The position numbers and the translations under genes were made by a program. From assembly GCA_907163375.1 (NCBI GenBank), contig CAJQUW010011559.1, positions 62,001 through 126,000 on the forward strand: DNA of 64,000 bases, in the 5' to 3' direction. Under the pieces are notes generated by a model. The model did not search any database, was not told the origin of the DNA, and saw only the letters and a list, made by a program, of their open reading frames with translations. How positions within the stretch are numbered: position 1 is the stretch's first letter; each line of letters opens with the position of its first letter. Origin of the DNA: Prostheceraeus crozeri (taxonomy: Eukaryota > Platyhelminthes > Polycladida > Euryleptidae). Of this stretch, positions 23,951-35,540 are shown one piece after another.

Positions 23951-25153
23951 AGTCTTTTTCACACTTAATTCTATTTTATAAAAATGCTGTTTTAAGTAAA
24001 TTCTGAATTTCACAAAAAAGTATATCGGGATACTTAATTCAAATTTTGTAGCGTTCAAGCGTTCATCATCATCAACTCTGCACATGTTGCATCAATTCAA
24101 CGCATCTGTTTTCCAGGGAATCATTTCAGGCTTGTGTTAAGGAGACTTCTTCTTATGCACAAGATTCGGAAAAAACTGACTTTAATCAAACTTTATTGAA
24201 GCATTGAGAGACGCTAATTTCAGATGTCACTCAATGAAGTTCTCAATAAAAGTGGAAATCAAAATCATAAACTTCTATCCGCTGTTTCGAGATATTTTAT
24301 GACTGCAGTGTCGGTGTCTAAATATTGCAATAACAATGAGAACATGAAAAACGGAAAACATTCACCGTCTCGACTTCCCAATGAAAGGATAATAATTTTT
24401 GAAGCAGAATTTCAATCTTCATAACACGATTTTCAGAAGGAAAGAACAGAATGCTTATTCAAACCATCAAATCTTAGAACCCGACTATCAGGATGCTGGT
24501 ATAAAATACATAGCTCAGTTTTTGAGCAACGATTCCTGAATAATTGGAGACGATAGTTTTGTGCATGATTTATGCTGAGGAGTTTTGTTAACTTTTCTTT
24601 TGAAGTACATGCGATGATGTAATGTGGGAAAGCTATTCCCACTTAAATTTATTGCTACAAATTGGCGACATCTTTGAGACGTGAGAAGTACTAAACGAGG
24701 AAGCGAAGTTCAGCAGCATAGGAATTACATACATCATAAACAACTACAGTAGACTAATGTGAATACGTGAGGAAACAAATCATCTAGTACACTGAGGAGC
24801 AAGAACTCTTCCTTTCTATTTTACGTGGAGGAAGCTCGGCTGGTTCTCACATGTTTGTCGCGATGACTCCTTGTTAAAGACCATCCCACGCGAAACCATC
24901 GAAGTGCAATAACAAAGAGGAAGGCCGAATCGTGGATAGAAAACGCGGGAGAATGGACACAGTGACACTACTGCGCTTGCGCGAGGACCGGTCCAACGTT
25001 TCACGCCAACGAACATCGACGATCACTTGTTGAGTGAGCACAGGTCACAGATAGATAGAATTTTTACTTTTCTATGCGGTCTGTATCATTGTTTTAATTT
25101 CATTCCCACCTCTTAGACATGCATCATCAATTATTGCATAATCTTCAAATATA
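23951..25153. other. No recognised gene
   Basis: A good acceptor at 24223 (CTAATTTCAG) coincides with an ATG opening 66 codons to 24424 on the plus strand. There is no donor and the product is unknown, so it is left as a possibility. A short hairpin containing GTGGGAAAGCTATTCCCAC lies near 24623. Positions 24816-25016 are slightly GC-richer. Confidence 0.4.
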
Positions 25154-25744
25154 CAGTGCTGTCAAAATGTCTTGGCCCACCCTTGTGCATTTTAATAGAT
25201 TAGTGTCGCTGCTCGATAAAAGTATTTTACGAAGATTTGCTCATATTTTCTACTTCATTTATTAACATAGATCAAGTCAAAAGCCAGTATATTTTGGCAT
25301 CTTGTTCGTATGCTTTTACTTTATAGAACGCATGCTGAAATTAGTTGCTTTAAATTTTTCTTTTTATTTAAAGTGAAGAAAATTTTTAACCCGAAGCTTT
25401 CACTTAAACCTCTTCGAATCAAAATATCATTTTAAGCGCATTGCTGCATTAAAGGCAATGCAATTTTATGTGTGCTATTGTAATAAAAACACAATTAATG
25501 CTCTAAACAGCTCAGAAATTCTTTCAATAGTTCGGGGAACAGCTAAGTGAGCTAATTCGCTGCGCCGCCATTGGCCCTGCCTTCGGCAGTAGATCGACTT
25601 GGCATTCACTGCACAACTTGGTGCCTAACATCTACAGTCAAATACTTACACCTTTCAGCCGAAATTGCATCATTTGAGTGTCATATACTTAAACACACAT
25701 AGGCCTATCTTTCAAGGGTGGGCCAAGACATTTTGACGGCACTG
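25154..25744. mobile_element. Non-autonomous Tc1/mariner element (MITE), 591 bp
   Basis: Terminal inverted repeats of about 32 bp match at all but one position, CAGTGCTGTCAAAATGTCTT on the left and CAGTGCCGTCAAAATGTCTT on the complement of the right, continuing through GGCCCACCCTTG. TA lies directly outside both ends (25152-25153 and 25745-25746), the target duplication of the Tc1/mariner superfamily. The interior has no transposase-like frame, so it depends on a related autonomous element. The close match of the ends suggests a fairly young copy. Confidence 0.85.
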
Positions 25745-25746
25745 TA

Positions 25747-28700
25747 CATCGTTATAAGTCTATATCAATTCACTTTGAAATATTTCTTAAGATAAGTATG
25801 TAAAGTCCAATAATGAGTGCTCGCATCAGATCAAGACTGAAAATAGTGTTCGACAATAGGAAATTTCTGCTCAGTTAATATTTTCCCGTGGTGTGTGTTA
25901 TGTATATCAACATTTTCTAATCATGAGATTCATTCAAGTTGAGATGATTTTGACTTTCTCAGTGTGACTGTGATATCATCATGTTCAAGATCGTATTATA
26001 GAGAGGAGTGCATTGATCCTTGTAGTAAGTCATTTGAAATATTCACAACTTAACCACAATCGCCTCACCATTAATCATATTCCAACAGCATTGCCACATC
26101 GTCACACCAATGCTCCACCTTTATCAGGTCGCCGTCTTGCTTTTCTTTAATTACTTCTTTTGTTCTTGCAATGTTTTCCCGTCAAACTTGGTTGTTAACT
26201 GTAAGACGAACAAGGACGGTAAAATCCGCTAACTCATCATCTAAGCAATTAAATCCATGGCGCCTTCTTCAACCGCTGATCAACACAAGGGAACAATGTG
26301 GAGCATGTGGGCCAGCAATCGAGTTTGTCTCAGCTTTGTTCAATCTTTGAACCATTTTCTTCCGCAACGGAAACCTGACTTTCAATGCGGGACAAGTCTT
26401 CTTAATGGGTTTTCCATTCGGGCGGTGCCTAACTCTGCCATAGAGGCACGCAAGAAAATAGTCAAGCAGAAGTCGGGATGAAATGACACAAGAACAGAGC
26501 AAGAAGATGGCCTATCAACACTTAGTTTTGTCAAGTTGATAATGCAAAGATTACAAGCTTCAATACCAATGACATTGTATCGTCAAAGTTAAAAGAAGCG
26601 CCGACTGACTCTTCGCAATAAATTTGGCGGTGAAGATATCTGACAATCTGGCAATTATAATTGCCATTTAGAACTGCGATGGAAATGCACATTGGAGATA
26701 TTGTAACGCTTTGTACCATGTTCGTAGCTGTGGAAACGTGAATAAAGTACAGATAAGAAATAGAATCGTCAACATTTGTGAAACAGTTAAATTGAATTCC
26801 ATCGAAGAATGAATGCGCAAATACAGAATCGGAGAAATGGTCTCAAGCTGTTGCAATGTCTAGAAAGGTGACTTGAATCGCTTGTCAATTAGACAACAGG
26901 GACTGGGTCCCATTGATATCCTAGATTTCGGAATTTTAACTAGAAATTTAAATAACCTTTGAATACTGCCCTATCTGTAAAGCGTCGAAATGAAATTCTC
27001 ACGCTGAATAATGTTTCTGAGCATTGATACTGCTATCGATGACAGGTCCTCATGTCCTGAGACACAATGCATGAAAAGATGACATCGATCACATGTCTGG
27101 TTCAAAAGTTAGAGCTGTGTAATGGAAAAATGTCTTTTCTTGCTAAAATCATGTATAATTACATTTTGAGAATTCCTCAAACATAAAGCTAAACTGAGTA
27201 ACAGTTAGGACAAGCGAATTTCGTTAGTTTAAGAGCTTACATAGCAATTTTTGATTGAAAGCAGATATTAATACACAAGCACATTATTGAAAAGTCGCTG
27301 TTGAAATAGAAAGGATGTAGTCCCATTGTAGTTGAATTAAATCACGGCACGGCTAAAAAATTCGAAGAATCCACGAACTGAAACAACTACCCCAGTGTAG
27401 GCCATAAGGTCCTGTAACAAATTAGATTACTTAAAGTCTAATACGTATGAATATAAATGAATGCCTACAACATCCTTCCGAAAAGAGACATACTTAGAGA
27501 TACATGCCCTATGATGCATGATACTTACAAAAGGCTAGCCGACCCAACTTTAAGGGGACGGGAAATATATCAAAACTAATAATCAACTGTTCAAAGAATT
27601 TTTTTCTAATATCTATAAACTAAAGATGAGAGATCGGCATGAAGCATGATGAGAATCTAGCCAAAAATTATAGATGAAGAAAACCATGAAATAGAAGAAA
27701 CACAAAATAATATCGCTATGTAATACAGCACTGTGGACGGGCCTATCATTTGCTTAAGCTGACAAGATCTATTGAATTTCGGGATATCAAGAATGCTTAA
27801 CACTATTAGGATACAGTAAGACGGTCTTGAACGTAGGAGTAGAATGCAAAAATGACACTCGAGAAGATTCTGCCTGCCCATCGTGAATAAGAGAATGTCT
27901 TCTTATAATGGACAGCTACATGTAGAATACTATCACCTGGACTGATCGCTAAAGCAATTTATCAAATTTCCGATACCACTGGAGGTCTATGATCTCGCAA
28001 TGATAATTTTACATCGCTTCCTACATAGAAGTGGACTTTCTGCGGTATTATTAATTTCTATGGCTTCCTATAAATTATTTAGCCATGATTTAGCGACTAT
28101 GATTTCATCCTACACATAGACATTTTTAAGTTATAAAATGTCAAAGCAAAGACTGTTAGAAACATAGGTTAGAAATCATGAAATCCACAATCATGGATAT
28201 CTATAGCATATAGATATCTATGCCATAATCATATAAGTTTTTTTCTTCAACTAATCTACGATACATAGCAGACTTTCTATGGTATTGTTTTTCTAGCTGT
28301 CCATGATTCTTATCAGCAAGGCGTTTCGAGCTATTCGTGAAGCTATCTTACTGATGAATGATGATTCAGATTAAAGGGATCACGTAATTTTCTCGAATCA
28401 CAACAGAATAGAAATTGCGAACGTACAAGAATCCGTTCGATTCATCAAGAGTTTAGAATATCCTTCATATTTCTCAGTTGAAATGTCTTTTATATGTCTG
28501 CTAAAACATATCCTCAAGAGATTCAATAGATGTCATGAAAAGACTATTATTCTCATGATCTAAATCGTCAGTGTCTCAAAAGAGTGTCTTTACAGGGAAT
28601 ATTGCGATGAAAAGTCGTGCAATGAGAGCCGGGAGCAAGTCACTTGAATATTTTATGCACATATCTTTCTATTCTAGTATTTTCTAAACTCAAATTTCCT

Positions 28701-29823
28701 ACCCATGCGTAGTTGGGGTGACGCTTTTGATAAGCACATATGCACATCTTAATGCAGAAAAAACGTTTCACCTATCAGACAGACAATCTAAGATAAGAAA
28801 TCTAAAATTCCATTCCAACCGGAGCTTTCAGCAACACCTGAATGAATATTTCAAAATTATCATGAGCTAATCAGATAAAGCTACAACATACCAGAGCTCT
28901 CTATCCTCATAAGAAGTATTAAAGCAATGAATTCGTGATTATTGCGCAGCACAGGTAGACAAATTAACGTCTGGTCTCCGAAAACAATAATTTCAAGTTA
29001 AAGAAAAAAATTATTATTTGTAGAACAGGCGGAATGGATCAGAGTTCTCTCTGTTATCTTCCCATTTAAAATAAATTTCCTCAATTTTTTCCAAAATTAA
29101 ACTTCACATTTCAGTGTTTGCGCAGAAATTCTCTGTAGAAATTTGAATTAGAGTACATCAATTTCACTTTATCGACATCATATAAAACGCTAAAGCAACA
29201 GAATGCGGCATTATCGATGCCAGAACTTGATCACTGCGCAGATAACCGATTGATTGATAGTTTTATCTTTCGGCTCGTTGTTTACTGCACAGCTTAGAAC
29301 GCCATTTAGATCTTGATCTCAATTTTCCCACATCTGATTAGCGTGCTCGAATGAATCTATTTGATACTCACGTTGGAGAAACTCAAATCAACACTGTCCA
29401 GCAAGAACAGTCTTCACCGGCTCAGAGAATGAACTCTCGCTCGTCGATTGCAACTCGTTAGATAGACAGAAATGAGTCCATTGGGATATCGAGTACTTAA
29501 CGATGCAAACATAATATACGTGGTGGACAAGAAGTCGAAATAAAGCAAGTTTCATTGTCGGCTATCCATCACACTCCTGCTCTTTTAGATTTTCTGACAT
29601 ATTCACTCTGTCAGCGCATTAATGATGTAGTCACAGGGTAGACAGAAATTTGCAAATATTAATTTCATCTTATATCGACTTTAGTTATTATCCAAGAGCA
29701 ATGCTGTTTGAATTTAATGAATGATAGCCGCCAACAGATAACTTTTCGTCGTTTGAGCCGAGTCAAATTTGAAGTAGCGTCTTCTTGAGGATTTAGTGGC
29801 CAGAATACTGAGGTAGAACTATA
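25747..29823. other. No recognised gene
   Basis: Overlapping frames at 26257-26502 on both strands and short AT-rich hairpins near 28195-28225 are the only structures noticed. No exon with two good splice sites or known repeat was identified. A donor-like GTAAGTAT on the minus strand near 27530 follows a pyrimidine-rich tract by only 19 bases. Confidence 0.45.
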
Positions 29824-30722
29824 TATACTCACTGACATAAATAATGAAACCAACTATCATTGACTTGAATGGAAGTGGGTTTCATTTTTTTCTATGGTTT
29901 GAGATGATATCTCGCTTTCTATGTATCACCATTGAACTCCATATGATAAGGGAAATGATATAGGACCATCAAATTTCAAAATTTGATATTGATCACAGTA
30001 ACAGCTAGAAGTTGAACAGAATCACAACTTACTGCTGACCAGATTTGACTTATGAAATGGCGCACGATAACTTTACCTGAACAATTTGCTCCATGTTGCG
30101 TCAAAGAACACGACCGATACGGCGGCGGTAGTGTCATGATTTGGGCCGGTATCTGGCACAATGGAAAAACACCAGCAATCGTAGTGAAAGGAACATTGAC
30201 AGGACAGCGATATGCCGACGAGATCGTGACACCGGTCGTGGTTCCAGCAGTGACATCGAATCAATTGATTTTTCAGGATGACAACGCATGGCCCCATCGC
30301 GCTTCAGTGGTCTCTAACAGGATAGCAAGCAGTGGAATCCCAACCTTGGAATGGCCCTCACGTTCTCCCGACCTCTCCCCCATCGAGCACTGCTGGGATG
30401 AACTTGGTCGCAGAGTGATGGAGAGGTACAACCACCCACCAGTGTCTTTGAAGATGTTGGCCGACAGACTGATCGAGCAGTGGAACCTCTTAGACCTGGC
30501 ATTCATCCAGCGACTGTGCTCATCCATGCCTGTTTGGATGCTCGCGGTGGTCACACCCGTTTCTAACTTAAGTTGTTAAATTCATGAGTATCAAATTAAA
30601 TGTTTTTGAGTGAAGCATTCGAGTTCTCCTTTTACAAACAACAAACAAACGTCAGTACAACCAAGTTTAAGTCATAAGTATTCATATCAGGACTTGTTTC
30701 ATTCTTTTTGTCACTGAGTATA
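29824..30722 (+). mobile_element. Internally deleted Tc1-type element
   Basis: The ends are inverted repeats: TATACTCACTGACATAAATA on the left and TATACTCAGTGACAAAAAGA on the complement of the right, both continuing AATGAAAC. The length of about 0.9 kb is short for the usual 1.3-1.7 kb. Only the C-terminal part of the transposase remains inside. The inner flanks of the terminal repeats diverge, consistent with an old copy. Confidence 0.75.
30079..30579 (+). pseudogene. Tc1 (DD34E) transposase, C-terminal fragment
   Basis: Residues from EQFAPCCVKEHDRYGGGSVM onward match the second half of Tc1-family transposases, which cut and join DNA at TA sites. The second catalytic Asp (FQDDNAWPHR) and the Glu (SPDLSPIEHCW) are 34 residues apart, the DD34E signature. 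The N-terminal helix-turn-helix domains and the first catalytic Asp are missing. Near the end the frame slips: the usual CLDARGGHTRF ending is present in the +1 frame and stops at 30566, whereas the open frame runs to 30579. It is therefore non-functional. It lies between the matching terminal repeats of its own element. Confidence 0.9.
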
Positions 30723-30884
30723 AGACTTGGGATGAATGCATAAAAACCTAAAGATGCCTAATTTGTGCACTCAGAAGAGTCAAAAAATTTAATTCTAACA
30801 CGTTGAATCTCTAGTGACCTAACTTTTCTCTTTTTGTTCATTTGTCTTTCAACTTGGTTAAGATACTACTTATTAACTTCCTCT

Positions 30885-31160
30885 AACTGGCGCAGTAGCC
30901 TTGTGGTAGAGTGTTCACTCTGCGTCCTGGACACCTGGGTTCAAATCTGGATCGGGTCAAAAACCTAAGCCTTTTAAAATAGGTACACTCTGGATTCTTG
31001 CTTAACTCTCAGTGCGAAAGAACTCGGCCACATGGAAGAGCGGCGTTTCACCGAATGTGCTTGCGAGTATAAACACGGTGCATTTATTTGTCGTCCAACC
31101 CCTAAAGTGAGGAAACATAGACTCAAAATCGGGCAATAAAGTTTGCATTGCATGTCCAGT
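30885..31160 (+). mobile_element. tRNA-derived SINE, family C
   Basis: The head is tRNA-like: an A-box region TAGCCTTGTGGTAGAGTG, an anticodon-stem-like CACTCTGCGTCCTGGACACC, and a near-consensus B box GGGTTCAAATC. The body of about 190 bases follows, with an ending of GCAATAAAGTTTGCATTGCA. RNA polymerase III would start at the head, and mobilisation would need a partner LINE sharing the tail. The right boundary is approximate. Confidence 0.7.
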
Positions 31161-32710
31161 GACTTGTACTTGCGTATTCATTTCATGTACCTATCACATC
31201 ACACAGACTGAGAGCATCTCGTTTGTGGCAAGACATTGAAATACATCTTCTGGTGCTATTTTTCTTCTACAGCCTCATCTTCACGGCTGTATTGCTTTGA
31301 CAAAATCAAAGTTATGTGAACGAAAGGAAACAACATGCGACACAATAACTCAGCAGGCGAGGCCACCTCTATGTATCAACATGGAAGCCAGCACCGGTGG
31401 TGCGTTCTGTCAGCGTTAGTAATCAAGCGGAATGAGCCTGACTTCTAAACTTTCCTTTAACTCATTGCCATTTTTACCGTCTAACGTGCCCACCCACAAC
31501 TCCGTTCGGCACCTCTACTGACCACAACTTGTCCCTTCAATTACTTGAATGTAACAAGTGAAGCAACACCTCGTCGTTTGATAAATACTGCGACCTTTGA
31601 TAATGGAAGATGTACAACATAGAATTGCAGTTTTGAACCAGATAACAAATTGCAGATAACAACATAAGTTTGCTGTCACAATAAACACTGCGTTGCATAA
31701 CAACAAAATAAGAATGTACTGATCTGTGGCAAGCTCAAAGCCTGCATCATGTCCTTGCATCAATTAGCACAGAAAAATGGGTCCTGGTACTTCAAACCGA
31801 TTCTATTAATAAAAATGTCGCTGAAAATTTACACGGTGCCGGATAGATATCACAAGTGCGAGATAACTATCGTAGACTTAGACATTAAAATTCCTTCTAA
31901 GATGAATTCACCAATGCCGAACCCTCTGACAGAAGCTGATCCTCTCAGAGACTACAAACCCAAATTAAATCGCAAACACGAGCTGATCGATTGAGAGATG
32001 TTCAGACCTCAGCATTTAACCATCCCTCGCTTCTCCTTTATATTCTCATTTACTTCGCTCTTCTCATTTACTTGGAAATTTCCAAATAGTTTTTCGCACA
32101 AAGTACACTCGCACTGCTGAAAGTCTGGTCATGAAAGAAATCAGTAGTTCAACCTTGATGAACGAACACGAATCTTCAGTCCCAATTTTATTGTTTTAGC
32201 ACTGTGACCTTGACAGTTTTAGACGTAATTGTAAATGTAAATCAGCTCTTATTGTATTGTTTTTAGCTTGTATTCAATTTTCAATTTAAAGGTTTATCTA
32301 GATTTATCTGTTTGTCCTGAAGATATGTCATGAAAACGGACATGAAATCGATCGACCAATACTTGTCGTTTTTATTTTAAAATGTTGTCACTGGGCTCGC
32401 TATCTCACAAAGAAAATGACAAGTAAGTCATAGATTTAATCGCGATTCGGAACGATGTGATTTCAAGCTATAACAACTGCACAGATCAAACATCAACACC
32501 TATAAATATGTTTCAAATTGTGCATTGACAATTCAATGGTACAATATTGTATGCACAACAATATCATTGCTAATTGTGGGACAAATGAAGACAATTCAAT
32601 TAATTAGTATGTGCTCTCTCTTGTAGCTTATGAGCATAGATGGCTATTTTGAATGACAAATTAAAGCTGTTGAAGTAAAAAGTCACTATTACTTTCAAAT
32701 AGCGGATAGT
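31161..32710. other. No recognised gene
   Basis: No supported gene or repeat. Frames at 31515-31763 (minus) and 31749-31994 (plus) are unremarkable. Confidence 0.45.
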
Positions 32711-32887
32711 ATGAAATTAACGGACGCTTCTGAATTCCCTGCAAGTTTCATCCACCATGTCTTTCTGACCAGCCCAGAATTCTTCAAAGTGCTGCACAAG
32801 CTACCTGACGTTGATGTGGATCATAGTAAAATAGCATCACAACTCTTAAATGCTCAAAATTTAGACAAAAGTATTGCACTCAAATAA
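32711..32887 (+). CDS. 58-codon open frame, product unknown
   Basis: ATG to TAA encodes 58 residues with protein-like composition (MKLTDASEFPASFIHHVFLT at the start). The frame extends about 17 codons upstream of the ATG without a stop, so it could be an exon. AATAAA overlaps the stop codon. No family is recognised. It lies 0.4 kb upstream of the probable LINE fragment on the same strand and might be part of the same decayed element. Confidence 0.2.
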   Translation: MKLTDASEFPASFIHHVFLTSPEFFKVLHKLPDVDVDHSKIASQLLNAQNLDKSIALK

Positions 32888-33224
32888 ATTAAGATAAAGG
32901 GGGTATATATATATGCACGCCATAATTGCCGACAGGTTCAAAACTTTCGTACTTCTGCTTTTATTACTACTTCCGGACTTGACTATCCTCGGACTTGAAC
33001 AATTCAGACACAAAAATGTTCTATTCTATGCCCAGCTGAAGTGGTGCTCTCCGATCACTATGATACGACGACAAGTCACTGTGTCATGAGAATATTGCAT
33101 CATTTAGCTGACAGATTTTGATTTTAAGAATATTGTGTAGATTTAAAGAATATTTTGCAAGTCGATGATCTCATTCACTGATTTCGTCACTCTTTTTGTA
33201 TGCCTCAACAGTCTATGGTTGTTT

Positions 33225-33571
33225 AAATACACACTGTACACACTAAAAAGTTGCAGAATTTTCAGAATCGAGCTCAACGTATCATATGTGGTCGAGGCTG
33301 TAATTGTAGTAAATTTTTGTCGATTGAATTCCGTTTTGAAAATGCTGCTGTTGACTTTCTGCTGATGTGTAGATCTAATACAGAACATCCACTGAATCGT
33401 TGTGTTCCGGAAAAATTGACTTTCTACCCTCACTTCCGACTTCCAGTCTGCTGCACTGAGAGAAGAATAAAGACATTTTCCCGTATACCTACCCGGCTCG
33501 GCACTGATAAGAAATTTTATCGTTTTGAGCACTTTACCATCGTTAATGAAAATATCAATTACGCTAGTTGA
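33225..33571 (+). pseudogene. Probable LINE reverse-transcriptase C-terminal fragment
   Basis: The frame contains HTKKLQNFQNRAQRIICGRG, which fits the K-L-Q-x-x-Q-N-R-A-x-R-I-I motif shortly after the catalytic domain in CR1-, RTE- and Jockey-type non-LTR retrotransposons. The residues that follow show the expected basic and hydrophobic run (RRIKTFSRIPTRLG) before a stop at 33571. A stop lies just upstream of the motif, and no YADD-type active site was found nearby, so this is a 5'-truncated, decayed copy. The clade cannot be given. Confidence 0.45.
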
Positions 33572-35044
33572 GTGTAATCACCTAAAGAGTTATTCCAAAA
33601 ATCTAATTGTAGATAACATAATTGTATGATGTAGGGCCTTTGTACCGTGCCAACTGTAAGTAAATTCATAACTGTTGAACACTAAGGTGAGTTTCATACT
33701 TTTAATGCACAGTGAATTTTCATTTGTTTCAAATGTTGTACATGCATAGCGCGCTTGTCTATCACTAATAAATTGGATCTTATTCGATGTGCCAATAGCT
33801 GTCATTGGTGCAAGTTGTATTTAGGTTTATTTGAATGCAGATAAGCAGTCTATTTGATAAGTGAAGTCATTATGCAGGTGTTCATTTTATCATATTGCTT
33901 AAGAACCATGTTGATAGGCCATCAGAGAATGTAAATGATCAAATGAGGAGGATATTTCTGATTGCAGACAGAATAAACATCGGCCCGGCCCCGCTTCCAC
34001 CTCTGCTGTCAATTGGAAACAGTATAATGTATCAGCCTGTGTATTTTCCAAGTCAGTACGTGTATATCCGCTATGACTGCACTTCATTGATATGATTTCG
34101 TGTGTTTTTCTTCTATGTTTTATGAAATGTGTCTTCATTTGAAATGTGTGTCAAACTGTACTCGCACAAGGTTGATTTTCAATCTATCAATTAAGCACAT
34201 TCTATTCCATTCTATAGAAGAAAACAAAGTTATAGGAAAAATTGACACTTGTCATCTTTTGAACAATTGAACATTACATGATACAATATAGCTATATAAA
34301 TTTATATTTAATATACAGAACTAAGATTTTTCAATTTTATTTGAGGCGAGAGAGAGATTTTTTCATTTATGTCATGTGGCGAAAACTTGTGGTCTAATCA
34401 AAAGTTTCAAGCTTTTCACATATGCGAAACAGACTTACGAAAGTAAGCAGTAGAAAGCTTCCTTCTAAAGTGGTGTTTTCGATGTGGTGAAAAGAAGCAA
34501 GGAGGGATGATTAATTATCAGAAACAGTCAATTACTTAGACGCTGTGTTAAGAGCTACTACATGTACTTGCTTATTCATATCGGTGCATTCTGTATTCGT
34601 GCCTTCATCTGCCTTTTACTGCATGAATAGCAATTGTCATGTGTATTCATTTTGCGCATCTCACAGACAGAGAGCAGACAGACCAGCAAAGACGCAAATT
34701 ACAGATAATGAATCTCCAAGAGTCATTTTTCATTTATAAAATTATACTTTAACACAATGGTCATAACCTGAATCATCACTCCCCTCCATCAGAAGAATGA
34801 ATGAATCGCATTTACTGCGAACAAGTGACTCCACAGAGTTACAGAGAGCTATCCCACTCGACTTTGACGACGAAAGATTACATTCAAATCCAGTCACCTT
34901 TCGTTTAGGTCTTTCGAGAAACATCCATCAACATTTTTTAGTCATGTAACTCTGTCTAAAGTCCCGTCTCTGTAATAAATAATATAAATTGTTTTCCGAG
35001 AAGTTGGCTAGTACCGAGTTGACGATTTGATGAACGCTTGAACT
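33572..35044. other. No recognised gene
   Basis: A coding-like minus-strand frame of 60 codons (34742-34924) starts at an ATG and has no clear splice boundaries. AT-rich sequence near 34270-34330. Nothing firmer was seen. Confidence 0.4.
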
Positions 35045-35161
35045 TCAATAACTGATAGAAGGAAGCCAAAATATTTCAAGATAAACATCTGATTTGAAGA
35101 CGAATTTTATAGGCAATACAACGCGGCGATGAAACGCTCCATAACATATTTTATCAATCTC
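35045..35161 (-). CDS. Candidate terminal exon of a minus-strand gene
   Basis: A good acceptor (ACATTTTACATTCAG) opens in phase 0 into 38 codons beginning EIDKICYGAFHRRVVLPIKF and ends at TGA. It lies 252 bases downstream, on the minus strand, of the exon at 35414-35540, which ends in phase 0, so the two could be joined. No AATAAA follows within about 100 bases, so a further downstream exon using GTATTG or GTTATTG donors is possible. Product unknown. Confidence 0.3.
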   Translation of the reverse strand, partial: EIDKICYGAFHRRVVLPIKFVFKSDVYLEIFWLPSISY

Positions 35162-35413
35162 CTGAATGTAAAATGTCTATGTCGTGAGAACCGTCCATAA
35201 ATTATAAATAGCGGTAACTATTTTGGTTCAGCAATATTTATTAAATAAGTGCCGGACATAATTAGACAGCTGACAGGCTGTCCCTGTATATGAGTGTCGA
35301 CGATTGATCAGCGAAAATCAGGAAATAAAATGAAATTCATGAAATGCAACCAAACAATGAAATCAAATCATTTGATTCATCAGCTCATCAACAACAATGA
35401 TGTAGTATCTTAC

Positions 35414-35540
35414 CGCTCGATGGCCATCCAGTGTTCGTTGTAACCTTGATACTATGTTCTCCTGATCCTGCGATTGAGTGGATATCTCAGGATTTCCACG
35501 TTGTTGGAAAAACACAAACTCCGGAACTGGTTTTGAATAA
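35414..35540 (-). CDS. Internal exon of an unidentified minus-strand gene
   Basis: This has the best splice sites in the window: a pyrimidine-rich acceptor ending ATATTTTCCAG and a consensus donor, GCG|GTAAGATAC. The 127 bases read as one completing base plus 42 open codons (YSKPVPEFVFFQQRGNPEIS at the start, then a glutamine- and acid-rich stretch). The other frames are closed. It needs two bases from the preceding exon, as the 38380-38596 candidate would supply, and ends in phase 0, matching 35045-35161. The family is not recognised. Confidence 0.5.

Noticed and set aside
30052-30161. Minus-strand frames overlapping the Tc1 fragment.
   Set aside because: They are shadows of the transposase reading frame.
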